Below are positions 48,395 to 60,010 of a stretch of 64,000 bases of DNA, piece by piece (positions within the stretch are counted from its first letter, which is position 1; every line of letters starts with the position of its first letter). The DNA lies in NCBI GenBank assembly GCA_007922225.1, contig ML680086.1, positions 9,365,472 to 9,429,471 of the forward strand, read 5' to 3'. The position numbers were made by a program, and so were the translations under genes. The notes under the pieces are model-generated. The model saw only the letters and a program-made list of their open reading frames with translations, was not told the origin of the DNA and did no database searches. Origin of the DNA: Emydura subglobosa (Eukaryota; Chordata; Testudines; Chelidae).

Positions 48395-49020
48395 CCCAGG
48401 ATGACAGCAATAGGTCCAAGAACTTTCACATGAAGAAAGCTACGTTTCTGGAGCTTTATGAGCAGCTTGGCTTGAGCCTCCAGTGTCACGACGCACGCAC
48501 GAGTGTGGCCTTGCCCATCCAGAAGCAGGTTGCTATAACCATCTCTGGAAGCGGTCTGCTCTGGTCTGCTACAGGTCCATTGCTAACCAGTTTAGTGCTG
48601 GAAAGTTAACTGTGGCTAAGTGGTGGTGAAGGTTTCTGAGGCGATCAGGCATGTGATTTACCCAGCGGTGACATGCGTAATCAATATCCTGAAAGTAACA
48701 GCTGGTTTTGAGAGAATGGGGTTTCCAAGCTGTTCCTGGGCCATTGATTGGACTCACGTGCCCAGCGATTGCCCTTCTCAAGGAGCACATAAACTGCAAA
48801 GGGTACTAGTCCGTTGTTATTCAGGCTCTTGTGGAAAAAGTTCATGACCCCCAAGTTTTTTGCTAGTCGGAAATCTACCTTCATGGTCAGGCCAGGATAT
48901 CATTCCCAACAAGGGACATGGTCATAAATAGAACTACCCAACTGTTATTCTAGGAGACCCCTCCTTCTGCCTTGGCTTACAAAGCCGTAACCCAGTGGGC
49001 CTGGCAAAAACAAGGTTTAA
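48395..49020 (+). pseudogene. Harbinger (HARBI1-like) transposase fossil
   Basis: Translated pieces on the plus strand follow the order of HARBI1-type nucleases. HDARTSVALPIQKQVAI comes first (about 48485-48540), then after a frame change RSIANQFSAGKLTVA (about 48570-48620), SEAIRHVIYPAV, and FERMGFPSCSWAIDWTH (about 48705-48765). Here AID-x-TH holds the first catalytic Asp, and Gly is replaced by Trp in the usual GTH. Farther on VILGDPSFCL (about 48948-48972) matches the second Asp motif, GDPAYPL. The part between them is shortened and the third acidic residue is not found. Stops and shifts make it non-coding. I did not find terminal repeats or a TTA/TAA target pair. Confidence 0.8.
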
Positions 49021-50204
49021 TTAAACTCTCAGTAGGTGCATTGGCCAGTCCATCAGTGGCTTTTGCTCCTGGGGAAGGAAGGCTGAAGGCATGTGTGTTT
49101 CTTTTTTGTCATGGGGCTGAGTTTTCTGAGCGTGGGCAGGTGAGAAGTTGCTTTTGTCCAAGTTCTTTGTGCTGTTTCAGATGTTTGATGAGGAAATGGA
49201 GTCCGTGGAGCTGGGATCTTCCCTTGTCAGGTAACTGTCAAAGAAAAGCCTCCTTTATTTTCCTCTCTTCCCCCCTCCTGGATAGAATTATTCGGCAGCC
49301 CTCTCTGAACACAGCTCTGCTGTTCAGCAGGGGAATATTGGGCAAGCAGTTGCCCAGCGCTGCTTCTAATAAGAAGGAACTAGAGCCGAGGATGAGATGC
49401 TTTGTTACAGCAAAGGATTGAGAATGGCTGTCGGCAGAACTTCTGGCAATTAGATGAATAGCTTCCACCAGGGCTTTTTTAGTCTCATGCTTTGCAAGGC
49501 ACAGAGGCTCTGGTTGAGGCTGGATCAAAGGCAGTTTATCATCTGTTCTGCTGGCTGTCAAATGTGAGCTAATGGCCATGTAATGTGCAACTGACACATG
49601 CATTTGCAGGAGGAACTGGAATGGCATGTCTGAGCTATGGTGTGATGGCTGCCAAACCCCACCCCCAGCCCCACCACACACACACACGCCCATTCACACA
49701 CACCCCCATTCAATAAGCCGAAAGAGCTGAGAGTACTCAGTGAAATCAGGCAGGAGGGAGAGCACGCCGGCTTTAATCAGCGAGCTGGGGACTGAGTCTC
49801 AGCTAGGCTGTTTAATTTTAAGGTTTGGCTCTCCCACATCACTTATATTCCCTGAACTCCCCCTTTCCCAAATCACCCCCGCTCACAGAACCAAGGGCTT
49901 TCAGGTGTGAACACGGGGGCATCTTCATCGCCATCGCGGTTATTGCTCTGCTGATGCACTCAAAGCTTCACAGTACGCGCACACAGACAGGAGGCCTGCT
50001 TCTCTCGCTTCCATTCCTGGACTGACATCTGTGTCATGCTGGCCTAAGTGGCCCACTCAACAGCCTGCAGGCTAACTCAGACCAACTGTGTACACAGGTG
50101 ACAGATAAAGCTCAGCATGGCCTGTAGACACTGTGCCTGCCTCTGAATTCAACACACTAGTCTTAAGTTATTGATTTAGGTCGATACAACAAGGTTAAGA
50201 GGGG
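49021..50204. other. DLGAP4 intron, nothing specific
   Basis: Open frames of about 150 codons on opposite strands (48972-49421, 49238-49693) overlap each other and match nothing known to me. A short CA tract lies at about 49674-49687. Confidence 0.5.
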
Positions 50205-50590
50205 CCTGTCCAAGGCTCTAGGTGCCCCTACCACCAGTCACAGAACCAAAGCCAATTAAACTCCCAGCAGAACACTCCCCTCCGCCCTCGAGGCAAATCT
50301 GATGCCCCTCAACAGCCCAACTCCACAGTAGCCTATGCAAATAGAGAGAGAAGCCTTGCAGAATGCCCTGGGTGGGGGCTGCATCATATCAGAGAGGAGC
50401 TTGTTCCAGAGTGGACGGCCCCTTGCTGTAAAGGCCCTATCACCTGCCCTGGATCTTCTAAATCCAAGGGGACTCAGTGCAAGCACCTCCGCTGATTGCA
50501 ACGGCAGCAGGACGGCATGAGGGGCGAGGTGGTCTGCTGGGAAGCACCCTTGGAACACCTCACAAATGTCAGTGGAGTTACTGTTTTACA
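50205..50590. mobile_element. LINE-like fragment related in style to 42000-43210
   Basis: GAGGAGCTTGTTCCAGAGTG, GGCCCCTTGCTGTAAAGGCC and GGGGCGAGGTGGTCTGCTGG match the 'left-over length, group of rules' part of the same reptile LINE family, which usually precedes the part seen at 42240. No open frame of note. Confidence 0.45.
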
Positions 50591-51189
50591 GCCGTGCTGA
50601 GATCAGCATCAGGCTCGTAGTGCCCGGGTGAGGCGATCGGTGCTGGCAGGTTTGAAGGAGAAGAGGCAGCAGGCTGGGCTCACTGGCAAGCTCCAGGCAT
50701 GCAGTGGGGCATGAGAGAAAGTGGAGTGCTGAGGAGGAGATAAGGAGAGCAAGCAGGAGAGGAGATGTGCAGGGCCTGGAAGGGGAGCACGTGGTGTGTG
50801 AAGCAACCAAGCAGCCCCGTGACCTTCCTCTCTTTATTCCACCCTCCCTCTAACCCCCCATCCCTATTACCACCTCTTCCAGGGTCCCGTCTTGCCTTGA
50901 TCGATATTGCTTGCAATCGCTTTGGAGCAGGGGCTGGGTCACTACTTGCTAGGGGAAGTGCTGCAGGCACCGACGGATGGCGCCATAGACAAATGAAGAA
51001 GAAAAGCCAGGAAAGGGTCTGGAGAGGGAGGAGCCTGTGCACAAGCACGTGCACGTGTTTCCGAGAGCTAGTGTGCCTGGCAGTAGCCTTGCCCATAACC
51101 GATGTTACCAGCCTACCCTTCAAGTTCCTCATTAGCAGAGGGGATTGCTGTTGGCTCTCTGTTACCATAGGGTGGCAAAAGTCAATACA
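50591..51189. other. DLGAP4 intron, nothing specific
   Basis: Overlapping open frames on both strands (for example 50680-51201 minus) show no known domain. Confidence 0.45.
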
Positions 51190-51430
51190 GGGGCCTGGCA
51201 TTACAGGCTGTTCTTAGTGTTACTGCAGGATCCCGGTGCTGGGATTACTATATGCTCCTGATTCTCCTGCATGGTCCCAGCATCATTGTAGGTTCCTGGC
51301 TTCTGGTGCTCCTGTATGCTGTAGGACTCTGGCTGGCATTATTGCAGGCCTTGGGGATTACCACATGCTCCAAGTACCAGTGTTACGCTCCATGGTTATT
51401 TCAGGCTCCTGGTCCTGCTGTATAGGGTCA
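51190..51430. repeat. Degenerate short tandem array
   Basis: Variants of GGCTCCTGGT-CTGCTGTAT and TGGCATTATTGCAGG recur about six times at uneven spacing of 30-50 bases. The unit is poorly kept. Confidence 0.45.
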
Positions 51431-52194
51431 GATGCTGTTAGCATCTAGGAACCTCATACCCTGTCCTGCCTTCTCCAAACTGTTCCTTGCATGCCCATAG
51501 TGTGTGCTGTGGCCACCACTTGGGAGGCCCAGAACTAGCATCCCAGCACAGCCGACTCTTTCCTTTCTGCAAGGCTGAGCATTGGCTGTTGCTATATTCC
51601 ACAGCCAAAGCGACAAGCCAAATTAACTGAAAAGCCACAAAATCCAGAGCTTCTGTCTGCAGACAAAGCCACTGTCTGCAATACCAAACATTGGGACGTG
51701 CCGTGAACTTTGTGAGGCAATGGATAAAGACAACAGCAAGTGTGCTAAGAGGGCGCAAAGGAATCATTCAGACCCAAACCGACTGTGCTCTCTGGTTACC
51801 CAGGAACAGCTGAGAGGCACAACTGAGACACCATCTGCCAAGAGATTTAAAGAGGTACACACACTTTTGGGTGTTAACTATTTTCAAAAGTGCACCCAGT
51901 TGGCACCATTGACATCCATGGGAACAGAGTTAGGCCAACACTGGGCGCTTTGGAAAATATCACCCTTAGTCGGTGTTTAGTCTGTAATAACTGTCATCCC
52001 AGTCTGGGAAAACAGACCATTGCCTTTTGAGTGAGACCTTGGGGGAAGAGCGTGCGTGGTAAGAGAGGAAGGCGTGCAATGAATCGTGCTCATGATCAGT
52101 GCTTCCATGGCTAACAAAAGGCACATGTCAATCCTTGCTCTGCTAAGACAGTGATAGGACACTGATACACACAGAGCTGACACTACAGCCTATC
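51431..52194. other. DLGAP4 intron with an ancient motif
   Basis: GTTGGCACCATTGACATCCATGG-like sequence at about 51899-51922 and TTTGGAAAATATCACCC match the old reptile/bird family noted at 20102. Confidence 0.45.
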
Positions 52195-52305
52195 TCTGTG
52201 GCCACGCCGTCCCGAGGAACGCTCTTGTCATAAGCTAAGAAGCATCAAGATTAGTTACAATCTGGATGGGAGACCACCTAACTGTACTTAGCAGCTGGTG
52301 GTGCC
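52195..52305 (+). repeat. 5S rRNA-derived SINE head (pseudogene of 5S)
   Basis: GTGGCCACGCC, CATAAGCTAAGAAGCATC, GATTAGTTACAATCTGGATG and GGGAGACCACC line up with vertebrate 5S rRNA (AAGCTAAGCAGGGTC, GGTTAGTACTTGGATGGGAG), with one deletion near the 5' half. The internal promoter boxes are partly kept but mutated. The attached tail shows it is a SINE, not a 5S gene. Confidence 0.85.
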
Positions 52306-52620
52306 TGTCATCTAATAAACATCCTTCCCACAGAGTCGGAACTGAATGAATCCCCCAGCATGGTGCTGGCAGGACAGACTGACTGACAGGCAGCCTGCCT
52401 TTTGGACAAGATGTAAAACTGATACCCCGGTCACTTCCATTCGGCTTCGGTAGGGCACCCACCAGCACAGTGTTGAAGAGCACTTGTAATCATCAAAGAT
52501 CCCATGACACTTTTTTGCAAGACTGCTATTCCTGGTGATCTGGCCCAATTCCAACTTGGCTCATAGCATTTCACCTACCTAAATTCCTCCTAGGGTTTCA
52601 ACTGCATACAGTGTTCCTCA
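52306..52620 (+). mobile_element. Body and tail of the 5S-derived SINE
   Basis: TTTTGGACAAGATGTAAAAC, AATCATCAAAGATCCCATGA and GGCCCAATTCCAACTTGGCT follow the head in one orientation. 5S-headed SINEs (SINE3 group, of which AmnSINE1 is the known amniote member) have this plan; the exact family is not settled here. Confidence 0.65.
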
Positions 52621-55600
52621 CTTCTTGCCTTACACTGTTGGTTTCAGTTAGATTCACTATTCATCACTTCCTATCCTAAAATGTCCCAAAGAATTGATGT
52701 GTAGTATTAATAGCTGCTGTGTATCACCTCAGAGGTGGCTGCCTTCCAGTGATAGGTGAAGCAAGTCCTGTATGTAAAATATACAAAGCCTTTGGGAGGA
52801 AAATTGTCTTCTAAGTGCAACACAGTCTGAGTATCACAGCCACCTCCCGCAGACTGCCCGACAACAGAACGGTTATTATTACAATCTTCCTGGAATACCT
52901 GAGAATTGCCTGTTGCTAATCACATCCATGATCAGAAGCACGTCAGGTCTCTCCCATACTCCAGAGTAATGAAGCTATTCCTGATTTACACTAGTATCAG
53001 AAGAGAATCAGGCCCTATGCTTGGTCAAATATACTAATTACTAATCATAGAGATAGATCTGGAATTAATAATGCTCCATCCAAGAGCAGCAGAGATAGGC
53101 AGAGGAATCTGGATCTGAATGCATTATTTGCTAAGTGATGATGATGAGCCAAATTCCCGGGGCGCTGGGAGTTTCAGTTTTGGAGCTAGATCTGGCTCCC
53201 ATCTGACCTCAAATTCAGGGATGTTTGGACCTGGGGCTTTGCTTCCAGCCCATCACTAATGGATAATATACAAATAAAACTCAGTACATCAAAGACATGA
53301 AGGAACTGGTGCCTGTTCAACCAGAAGATAAATCCCCAGGTGTCTGATGGTTAAAGTGACTTTGAAAGAGGACTAGTTGCTAAGGCCAGAGCCTCAAAGG
53401 TACTCAGGTACTTCTACTTCTGACTTCCATTGATCTGGGCCTAAGGTATCCCCAGCCACTCCCACCTTCTCCTCCTCTAATCTTTCACCTGCCTCAGTCT
53501 CTTCACTCTGCTAGCTTCACACATCCTGAAATATGCAAAATGGTCACAACACACTGGGATGTTTGCCTGCGTTTAGACTAACAGACTCATAGAATTGAAG
53601 GCCAGAAGGGCCCAGAATGATCAGTCTGACTTCCTGCACATGGCAGGCCACAGAACCTCGCCCACCCATTCCCGTACTAGATCCATAACTTCTGGCTGAG
53701 TTACTGAAGTCCTCAAATCACGATTTAAAGACTTCAAGGTACAGAGACTCCACCATGTACACTAGGTTGGGTTGTGTTGCAAAACCCCGCCCAGGCCTGC
53801 CACCTTTGAGACTCTGAGCCCAGCAAGCATGGACTGGTTCATGTCTCTGCACAGAAATTCAAGGCTGTACTCTGAGGTTTGAGGGCTTGTTTGACCCTGA
53901 AATTCAGAGCGAGACTTAGAGGGTGCAAAGGCATGTGGGTCCAAACCTGCTGTTCCCACAATCCCCCTGTAAAGTGGTCCCACTGAATTTTGCTCAACTT
54001 TAGTCATTAACAGCTGACTGCCCTCTGGCAGCCTTTGTGAAAGAAGCACAATGGGACTCAGTCCAGGTCCCAGTGGGTGAGTGTCCGCACCAGAAAAGCC
54101 ATCCTCATCTCTAGTTAGCGCTAATTGCTCCCCACCCCTGATGTTGGGAACGCCATAGCTTGAATGACCATGGAAGATGAACTCCCCCCGTCACTAAGGG
54201 TGGTCCTTCTGGATTACAGCCGGGGCCCATTGGTGGAATAAGGTGAGAGACGTTTTCACTGCTGCTGCCTATCTGTTGATGGATGACTACAGGGCTGGTC
54301 TGCAGGGTTGTCAATCTCTCACCTTTCACTGGAAACACTTTTAGAAAGAAACTTCCTGTTTGGATAACAGAGCCCTGGATGTGACTCACACAGAGCTCCT
54401 GTGGGGAGACCCCACAGGGGTTACCATGCTCATAACAAATGCCATCTCTGCTCCTATCACTCAGGAAAGGAAGGCCAAACCTTTTAACCCCCACCCCCTC
54501 CATCATCCACATGCTTCGGCATCTTCTTTAAAGTGCCAGCTCCTGGTACCCATGAGACCAGCTGAGATCTTAGCCCTTTGGGGAAACCGACACCCAAGAC
54601 GGAATCACTCCCACACTCTGAGGTCTCAAGGTGAATACACTGAGCAAGGCTTCACCCTCTGTCCGCTGCATCAATCTGTGTGTGAGAATCACAGATTCCA
54701 TGAATGATGGTCAGGTGCATGGGAGAGAGAAGAAGGAGGGAGATGAGGAAGGATTTCACTGGCTGGCTAGTGTATCCCAACCCGATCCACATACCCAGGC
54801 ATATTAGTGAAAGGATTCTAGGCCCTGGGTTCACATAAAGGGTTAGACTCTCCCTTTTTTCACTGAGCTCTACGTTTGAGTGAATTTGGGACCTGGGACT
54901 CTCAATCCCACGGGTCTAGACAGCAATGTCTTTGTCAACCTGCCCTGTGCTGCAAGGTTTGTGGTAGGGGTGGAAGTATGGAGTAGAATAAGGTACCGAC
55001 GACCACTCCCGAAGCCACTAATATCAGGTCTAGATTCAAACTTTCCCAAAGTTGAGGGGAAGGAAGGTGAGTTCAGATGTGGAGTTTTGTTTGGCACAGC
55101 ATAGAGTCCTCTCTCGCTTTCTGGTTTCAGAGTACTACAGTACCCAAAATAGGGGGCATCGGAGAAGCTCAGATACAAGCGTTCTCAATTATGAGCAGCA
55201 CTTGGAACCTGGTTGAGGCCCACCTCTAACTTCAGCTCCTATATCAATGGACTCCACATCATCTGTCAATGTCAGGCAATTTCTCTGATGTACCTGGCTT
55301 AGTACAGCTACTGCTGGCTCAGCCAGAGCCTCACCTGGAACAGCTGCTACCTATGGCTCCGGTTCAATCCCCAGCTCGTGTTCAGAGCATGACGCAAACT
55401 CAGCAAGTCTGGCTATCAGGGGAAAGGCTCTGTTAGATGGTTAAGGCCATGTCAGTGTCTGGACACCTCTTGATGTAGACAGCTCAGCTGCACCAAACGG
55501 GGACATCTGGGCTGTACCTAGCACACCCAGCAGCATTCAAGTAATTGACGCCAGACCTGACAGCTCTGTTAACCATTTTAATGCAGCCCCAGGTAGCTAA

Positions 55601-55802
55601 CTTAGTGCTGCCCAAGGGGGCAACAGTCGAGCAGAATAGCAGCAGCCAGAGTCTCTGATTTCAGACACTAGCTGTCCTTGGCCCTGCTGTCCTGGAGCTC
55701 CCGTCTCAGTCAGAGTCTGCCTCCCCAGTCCCAAGTCCCAGTGCCAGGGTTCCCCTGCCACCCCAGGACCCTCCTCCACCACGCACAGCCCCTGGCACTT
55801 AC
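52621..55802. other. DLGAP4 intron downstream of the exon at 55803
   Basis: Apart from the CR1 tail at 53579 and old motifs at 52960-53015, nothing was recognised. Minus-strand open frames (54111-54512 and others) lack splice support. Confidence 0.5.
53579..53758 (+). mobile_element. CR1-type LINE 3' fragment, second subfamily
   Basis: TCATAGAATTGAAGGCCAGA followed by GATCAGTCTGACTTCCTGCA, ACAGAACCTCGCCCA and AAGACTTCAAGGTACAGAGA matches the TCATAGA-type CR1 tails of turtles and birds. Confidence 0.75.
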
Positions 55803-56049
55803 TGCTGTTGCTGGGGAGTGTCCTGCTGCCACTGATGCTGTTGGCGGGAGGCGGCGAGATGGATCGGATGGAGACCGTGTCTTCTTCCTGGGAGCAGCCC
55901 GCCTGGATGGCTCGGAGATAGCTGTGGCTCCGGGAGCGGAAGTAGCTGGGCAGAGGAAGGTCCAGCACCTCCACAGCGGCTGACTCGGCTTCGCTGTAGG
56001 CTGATTCACACACCATCTCGTACTGCTCGCTCAGCTCTGCCTCCCTTGT
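55803..56049 (-). CDS. DLGAP4: DLGAP4 coding exon with a GK-binding-repeat motif
   Basis: This 247-base exon encodes 82 residues plus one base. The acceptor is CCCCTTGCAG and the donor is GTAAGT, right after the first base of a codon (phase 1). It starts TREAELSEQYE, continues with an acidic Ser/Ala/Glu stretch and LDLPLPSYFRSR, then SHSYLRAIQAGCSQEED, and ends near SRTLPSNS. The R-S-H-S-Y-L-R-A-I core fits the family's 14-residue repeat, in which a phosphorylated serine before tyrosine docks on the guanylate-kinase domain of PSD-95 proteins. A Pro-rich SPPP turn follows. In human DLGAP4 the next residues I recall are SCLVAYKKTPPP; that exon is not found in this window. The open frame runs on past the donor into the intron, but that extension is not coding. 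Confidence 0.9.
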
Positions 56050-56224
56050 CTGCAAGGGGAAGAGAGGCAGGGTCAGCTACTCCCCTATTCAGAACCCTCT
56101 CCCTCTCCAAAGGCTGCTCTTGTCTCTGCTCCCCGTGACAGCCCCGTCTTGCTGAGTGCATAGCTCTATAAGGGCAGTGTTTAGCAGGGGGTCCGGTTTA
56201 TAAATGGATTTTATTTATCTGTAG

Positions 56225-56455
56225 TAAGGCTGCACGGTGGAGTGGTCAGAGCTGGCAGGGGGTGGGGGTGGAGCAGGACTCCTGGGTTCTATGCCAAAAT
56301 CTTCCACTGACTGAGATTTTCGGCCTGACACAAGTCAGTTGTTCGCCTGTCTTGGTGGAGTGTCGTGAGACTTAACTCACTGGTGTCTGCAAAGTGCTTT
56401 GAGGTCCTCAGTGGAAGGTCGCAGGGAAGTTCCAGGCACTATGAATTATTGTACA
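56225..56455 (+). mobile_element. CORE/MIR-like SINE in the DLGAP4 intron
   Basis: CACGGTGGAGTGGTCAGAGC, CAGGACTCCTGGGTTCTATG and TGCAAAGTGCTTTGAGGTCC. It lies antisense to DLGAP4, 170 bases from the exon at 56049. Confidence 0.7.
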
Positions 56456-57691
56456 GTACCAGAGTTTCTCAGCAGGGGCATGGAGGGGGTGGGTTACAAT
56501 TAAATTCCCTGCTCAGTGCTCAAAAACCTGCCAAGTTTGTACCACTGTAGTGAAGAACTCAGCCCATTCGTGCCATCAGTGCCTAAATTAATGGCTGTGA
56601 ATAGCCAGGTAGATGGTGGGGACCCAGAGACCAGGCAGTTCAGTCTCTCCAAAGGCTGATCCATTCTCTGCTTCCCATTTCACCACCCCATCTCCATCTC
56701 AGCTGCCCCTACTTCCTGTATGCCCTGGGCCCATCCCAGACTGGCATTATCTTGCTCTAGAAGCAGAAATAAGGAGTGGTTCAGATTAAATAAAAGCTGG
56801 CCTGAAATTAATAAACGTACCAATAAATGCAGATAAGTGATTAGTCAACAAGGTGTTCAGGTTTAACTGCAAGGATAGTAATTATCTCTCTCCTAGCCCT
56901 ACCCCTGTAATCCTCCATGTCCAACTATTCTATGTCTATTCTTTCTCACCCTTTTGCCAGTGTCCCCTGGAATCATGGGTAGGAGTTATTCAAAGTGCCC
57001 CCTTCCCTGGTCTCCAGGGTCTGATTCAACCCTTACTGGAGCCCCACTGACCTCACCGGGGCCTAGATCAGAAAAGTTGCATGGGAGATGAGGCTCTGAG
57101 GTGCTCTCACACATACACCCAGATACACCCATTCCCTCTTTCTCAAAAACATACACTCTCCTTGTCTTTCACATGCACAGAGGCACGCTCCAAAGCGCTC
57201 ACACAATCTCCCTTGTGCGCTCTCATGGATGCTGCTTGGCTCCCATCCTACGGTCTTAGCTCCAAAGCGAGCCGGGCTGGGAAGATCCAGGCTGCAGTTT
57301 TGAATGCTGATCATTTTGGCTCAGCCGAATCCAGGACACTGGGATCATGCATGCGTCAGGCAGTCCATGTCCTGCTCATGTCCCGAAGTAATTATCGCAT
57401 CAAACGACCAGCTAAAGGCTTGTGACCAAGAACACAAAGAGACTTTCTCTGAAGATGCATAGCGGCTTCAAAGTAGCAAAGAATTCACTCCCTATCCTGA
57501 CACCAGAGGCGTTTATTCTCCCACCATTTCTCTACCAGTCCCTACTGGCCACGTCCTGATACAGTTTCTCATGATGTACTACATCTCCAGACACATGGCC
57601 TTCATTAAACTGGTCAAGGGGGAGACATCCATAGAGGGCAACAGAAAAAACATCCACAGGGGGCAACAGGAAAATGTCAGAGGGACGGTAC

Positions 57692-57742
57692 CTGCTCTCC
57701 GTGTGTAAATATCTGTGGGATAAATGAGGACTGTCCAAATAT
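57692..57742 (-). CDS. DLGAP4: DLGAP4 microexon (IFGQ...)
   Basis: This 51-base exon encodes 17 residues, beginning IFGQSSFIPQIF and ending THGEQ. On the minus strand it is preceded by a pyrimidine-rich acceptor (CTTTCTTCCAG) and followed by GTACCG. It is phase 0 at both ends, so including or skipping it keeps the frame. The peptide corresponds to the IFGQASLIPQLF segment known between SSCISQ and REAEL in DLGAP proteins, and it sits in the expected place between the exons at 62035 and 56049. The donor is weak, with CCG after GTA, which suits a regulated cassette exon. It is too short to appear as a long open frame and was found by looking for the expected peptide. No known catalytic motif lies in it; its role is presumably in isoform choice. 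Confidence 0.85.
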
Positions 57743-59789
57743 CTGGAAGAAAGAGTTGGAGAAGGTTAAAGCACAAGAACTGGGGCCCTGTTAAACACAG
57801 AGTCATTCCCCAGGAACTGCAGACCAATGGGGATAAACAGATGTTCCCCCCGGCACTGCAACTGCCACCCTCTTTGCTGCCACCTATCTGGAGATCTCTT
57901 GAAATGTCAAAAGAGCAGAAACTGCCTCCTTCTTGCCGGCTGCTAAGATGGCTGCACAAATACAACAAGACAAAGCTTCACAGGACTCTTCCAATCCACA
58001 AAGCCACGACAGGACATATTTAGTCTATCAGAATACACAGGTGCAAATGCCAAAAGTCCAACCACCATCACCGACTGTAAGGAATGGGACAAAATCCCAG
58101 TAGACGTCTTGCACCGACAGCTCCGCATACACAGGAACTCTCCGAGCAAAGGAGCAGAGTCAGGACATCCCTGCTGCTGACTGCAACACATGCACGAAGG
58201 CTCAGCTTCCGGCACCAGCTCAGCCAAGGCATCATATTCTTCCTCCCCAAAGCTCTGCCAGATGCAAACCAGCAATCCGACCAGGAGACGTGCCATTCTT
58301 ACCACGCCGCATCTGCACTGAGCATTCACAACCCCTCTCCTGCCTTTGCTCTGGCTTCAGCTCGCTTCCACTGGTTTTAGGAAGAGTGGAAGCGCTGGCA
58401 TAGACAGGCAGAGGGTATTTTGACCAGCACATCATCTAACTCTGCTCAGAGCAAGGCTAGAGAACATGGTGGTAAAACCACCTGAGCCTGGTCTACGCCA
58501 GTGCTTGCATCACTGCACCAATGTTAGTGCAGGTAAGCCAAGCTGTGGTAACACTCCCGTATCTCAACAGCAGAGCCAGGACACAACCAAACCTATTCAA
58601 AACCAAAGAGTACCGGCTTTCCTTTAAAAAGACAACACACTGCCTGCCGGGGTGAGTGCTGCAAAGACACAAAATGCTGGTTCCTCTCTTCTAATCTATT
58701 CATGTGCTGTGCCCATCACCATAGGATCTGGGAACCTACACAGAACATTGTCTCCAGCAATACTTTACTACTAGACATGGGTCCAAGATGCATCACTTGT
58801 TAGTATCTGGATTCAGAATCTCCCCAAAGTTAAAGGGGTCAGATCTGGGGTTTTGATTTGGCTCATTACATAGACGGGGTCAGCTACAAAGTGTGGATGT
58901 TCAGAATTTGGAAAGATTCAGGCCTAGATCATTTCCAAACTGGAACTTGGCTGTTGGTACCCATAGCTATAAAGGGCTGAATCCGAAACCAAAATCTGGA
59001 GTCCCAAACTTTAGGGGAAGTATGGATTTAAATCCAAATCTGCATAAAATTTAGTGGCTTGCGCTCATCTCTGTTGGCTAGGAAGCAGCTTTGCAAATCA
59101 ACATGACAAGACACGCTGGAATGGAGAGACACTGTTGTCTGCTTCACTGGACAAAGTATAGAAGATGCTTTGGGGAGCTCTTAGAAATGGCAAAAGTGAG
59201 GAAGAAAAACTGCCCAACTTTGGGAGGACAACAGGAGACATCACAAATAGCCCCACAACCCACCAACAAATCACACATGGACAGAGACATGAGATGGTCA
59301 GGCTGGGACAAGTCCTGCATTAGCATCAGTGCTGTGACTTGGGAGTGGGTCCATACTCTACAAAACTCCATCATTGCTGCAAAACACTTCTCAGGCTCAG
59401 AGGGACAAAGTCAGCCCTTGTTTAGCAGGTGAAACTCCAGCGAAGCAGTAGAGTGACACCAGGACTGAGTTTAATCCAGACATTTGGTGTGTTCCCTTTG
59501 GTAACACTGGTACCCTTTGTCATGCCAATGAAATTATTGAAATGGAAGTGAATGTTGTATACTGGGATCTCACAGCACATCCCAGAGATCATTCATAGCT
59601 AGTGTCTGGATCATCTAGTGAAATCCAGGGAAAGTCTCCCATCGACTTACTTGGGAGTTGGATTGAGATTTTAGGCAGTAACCTTAGTTTGTCTGGATAG
59701 CAAAACACCCAGCACGTTGTTGGTGATGTACAAAGAATAATAATGAACTGCAATAAATACTCCCTGGTGGATAATGTTTGACATCTATT
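57743..59789. other. DLGAP4 intron between the microexon and the exon at 62035
   Basis: A minus-strand frame (58329-57943) begins with a signal-peptide-like MARLLVGLLVCIW after some residues, but it has no homologue that I know. No exon claimed. Confidence 0.45.
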
Positions 59790-60010
59790 TAGTATCTTTC
59801 CTTGAGGATCTCAAAGTACTTTACAAAGATCTATCCCCATTTTACAGATGGAGAAACTGAGAGGTAAAGGAACTAAAATTCCAAATCTAAACACCGCATC
59901 TGGATTGGAATGTCAGAGTGTGGCCTCTCTGGCCCCATTAGTGGATGGGAACAGAACTCTGATTTCCTGATAGCCAGTCCACCTCTCTAACCACCACACC
60001 ATTCTGCCCA
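59790..60010 (-). mobile_element. CORE/MIR-like SINE
   Basis: TCTCAAAGTACTTTACAAAG, TCCCCATTTTACAGATGGAG, AAACTGAGAGGTAAAGG and CTCTAACCACCACACCATTC, in reverse orientation; the middle is disrupted. Confidence 0.7.

Noticed and set aside
52195..52305. Functional 5S rRNA gene
   Set aside because: Mutated at many positions, shortened, and fused to a SINE body and tail.
57943..58329. Minus-strand frame with signal-peptide-like MARLLVGLLVCIW
   Set aside because: A single hydrophobic stretch is not enough; no homologue recalled and the Cys pattern fits no family I know. A possible donor (GTAAGA at about 58302) lies inside the frame, but no acceptor pairs with it.
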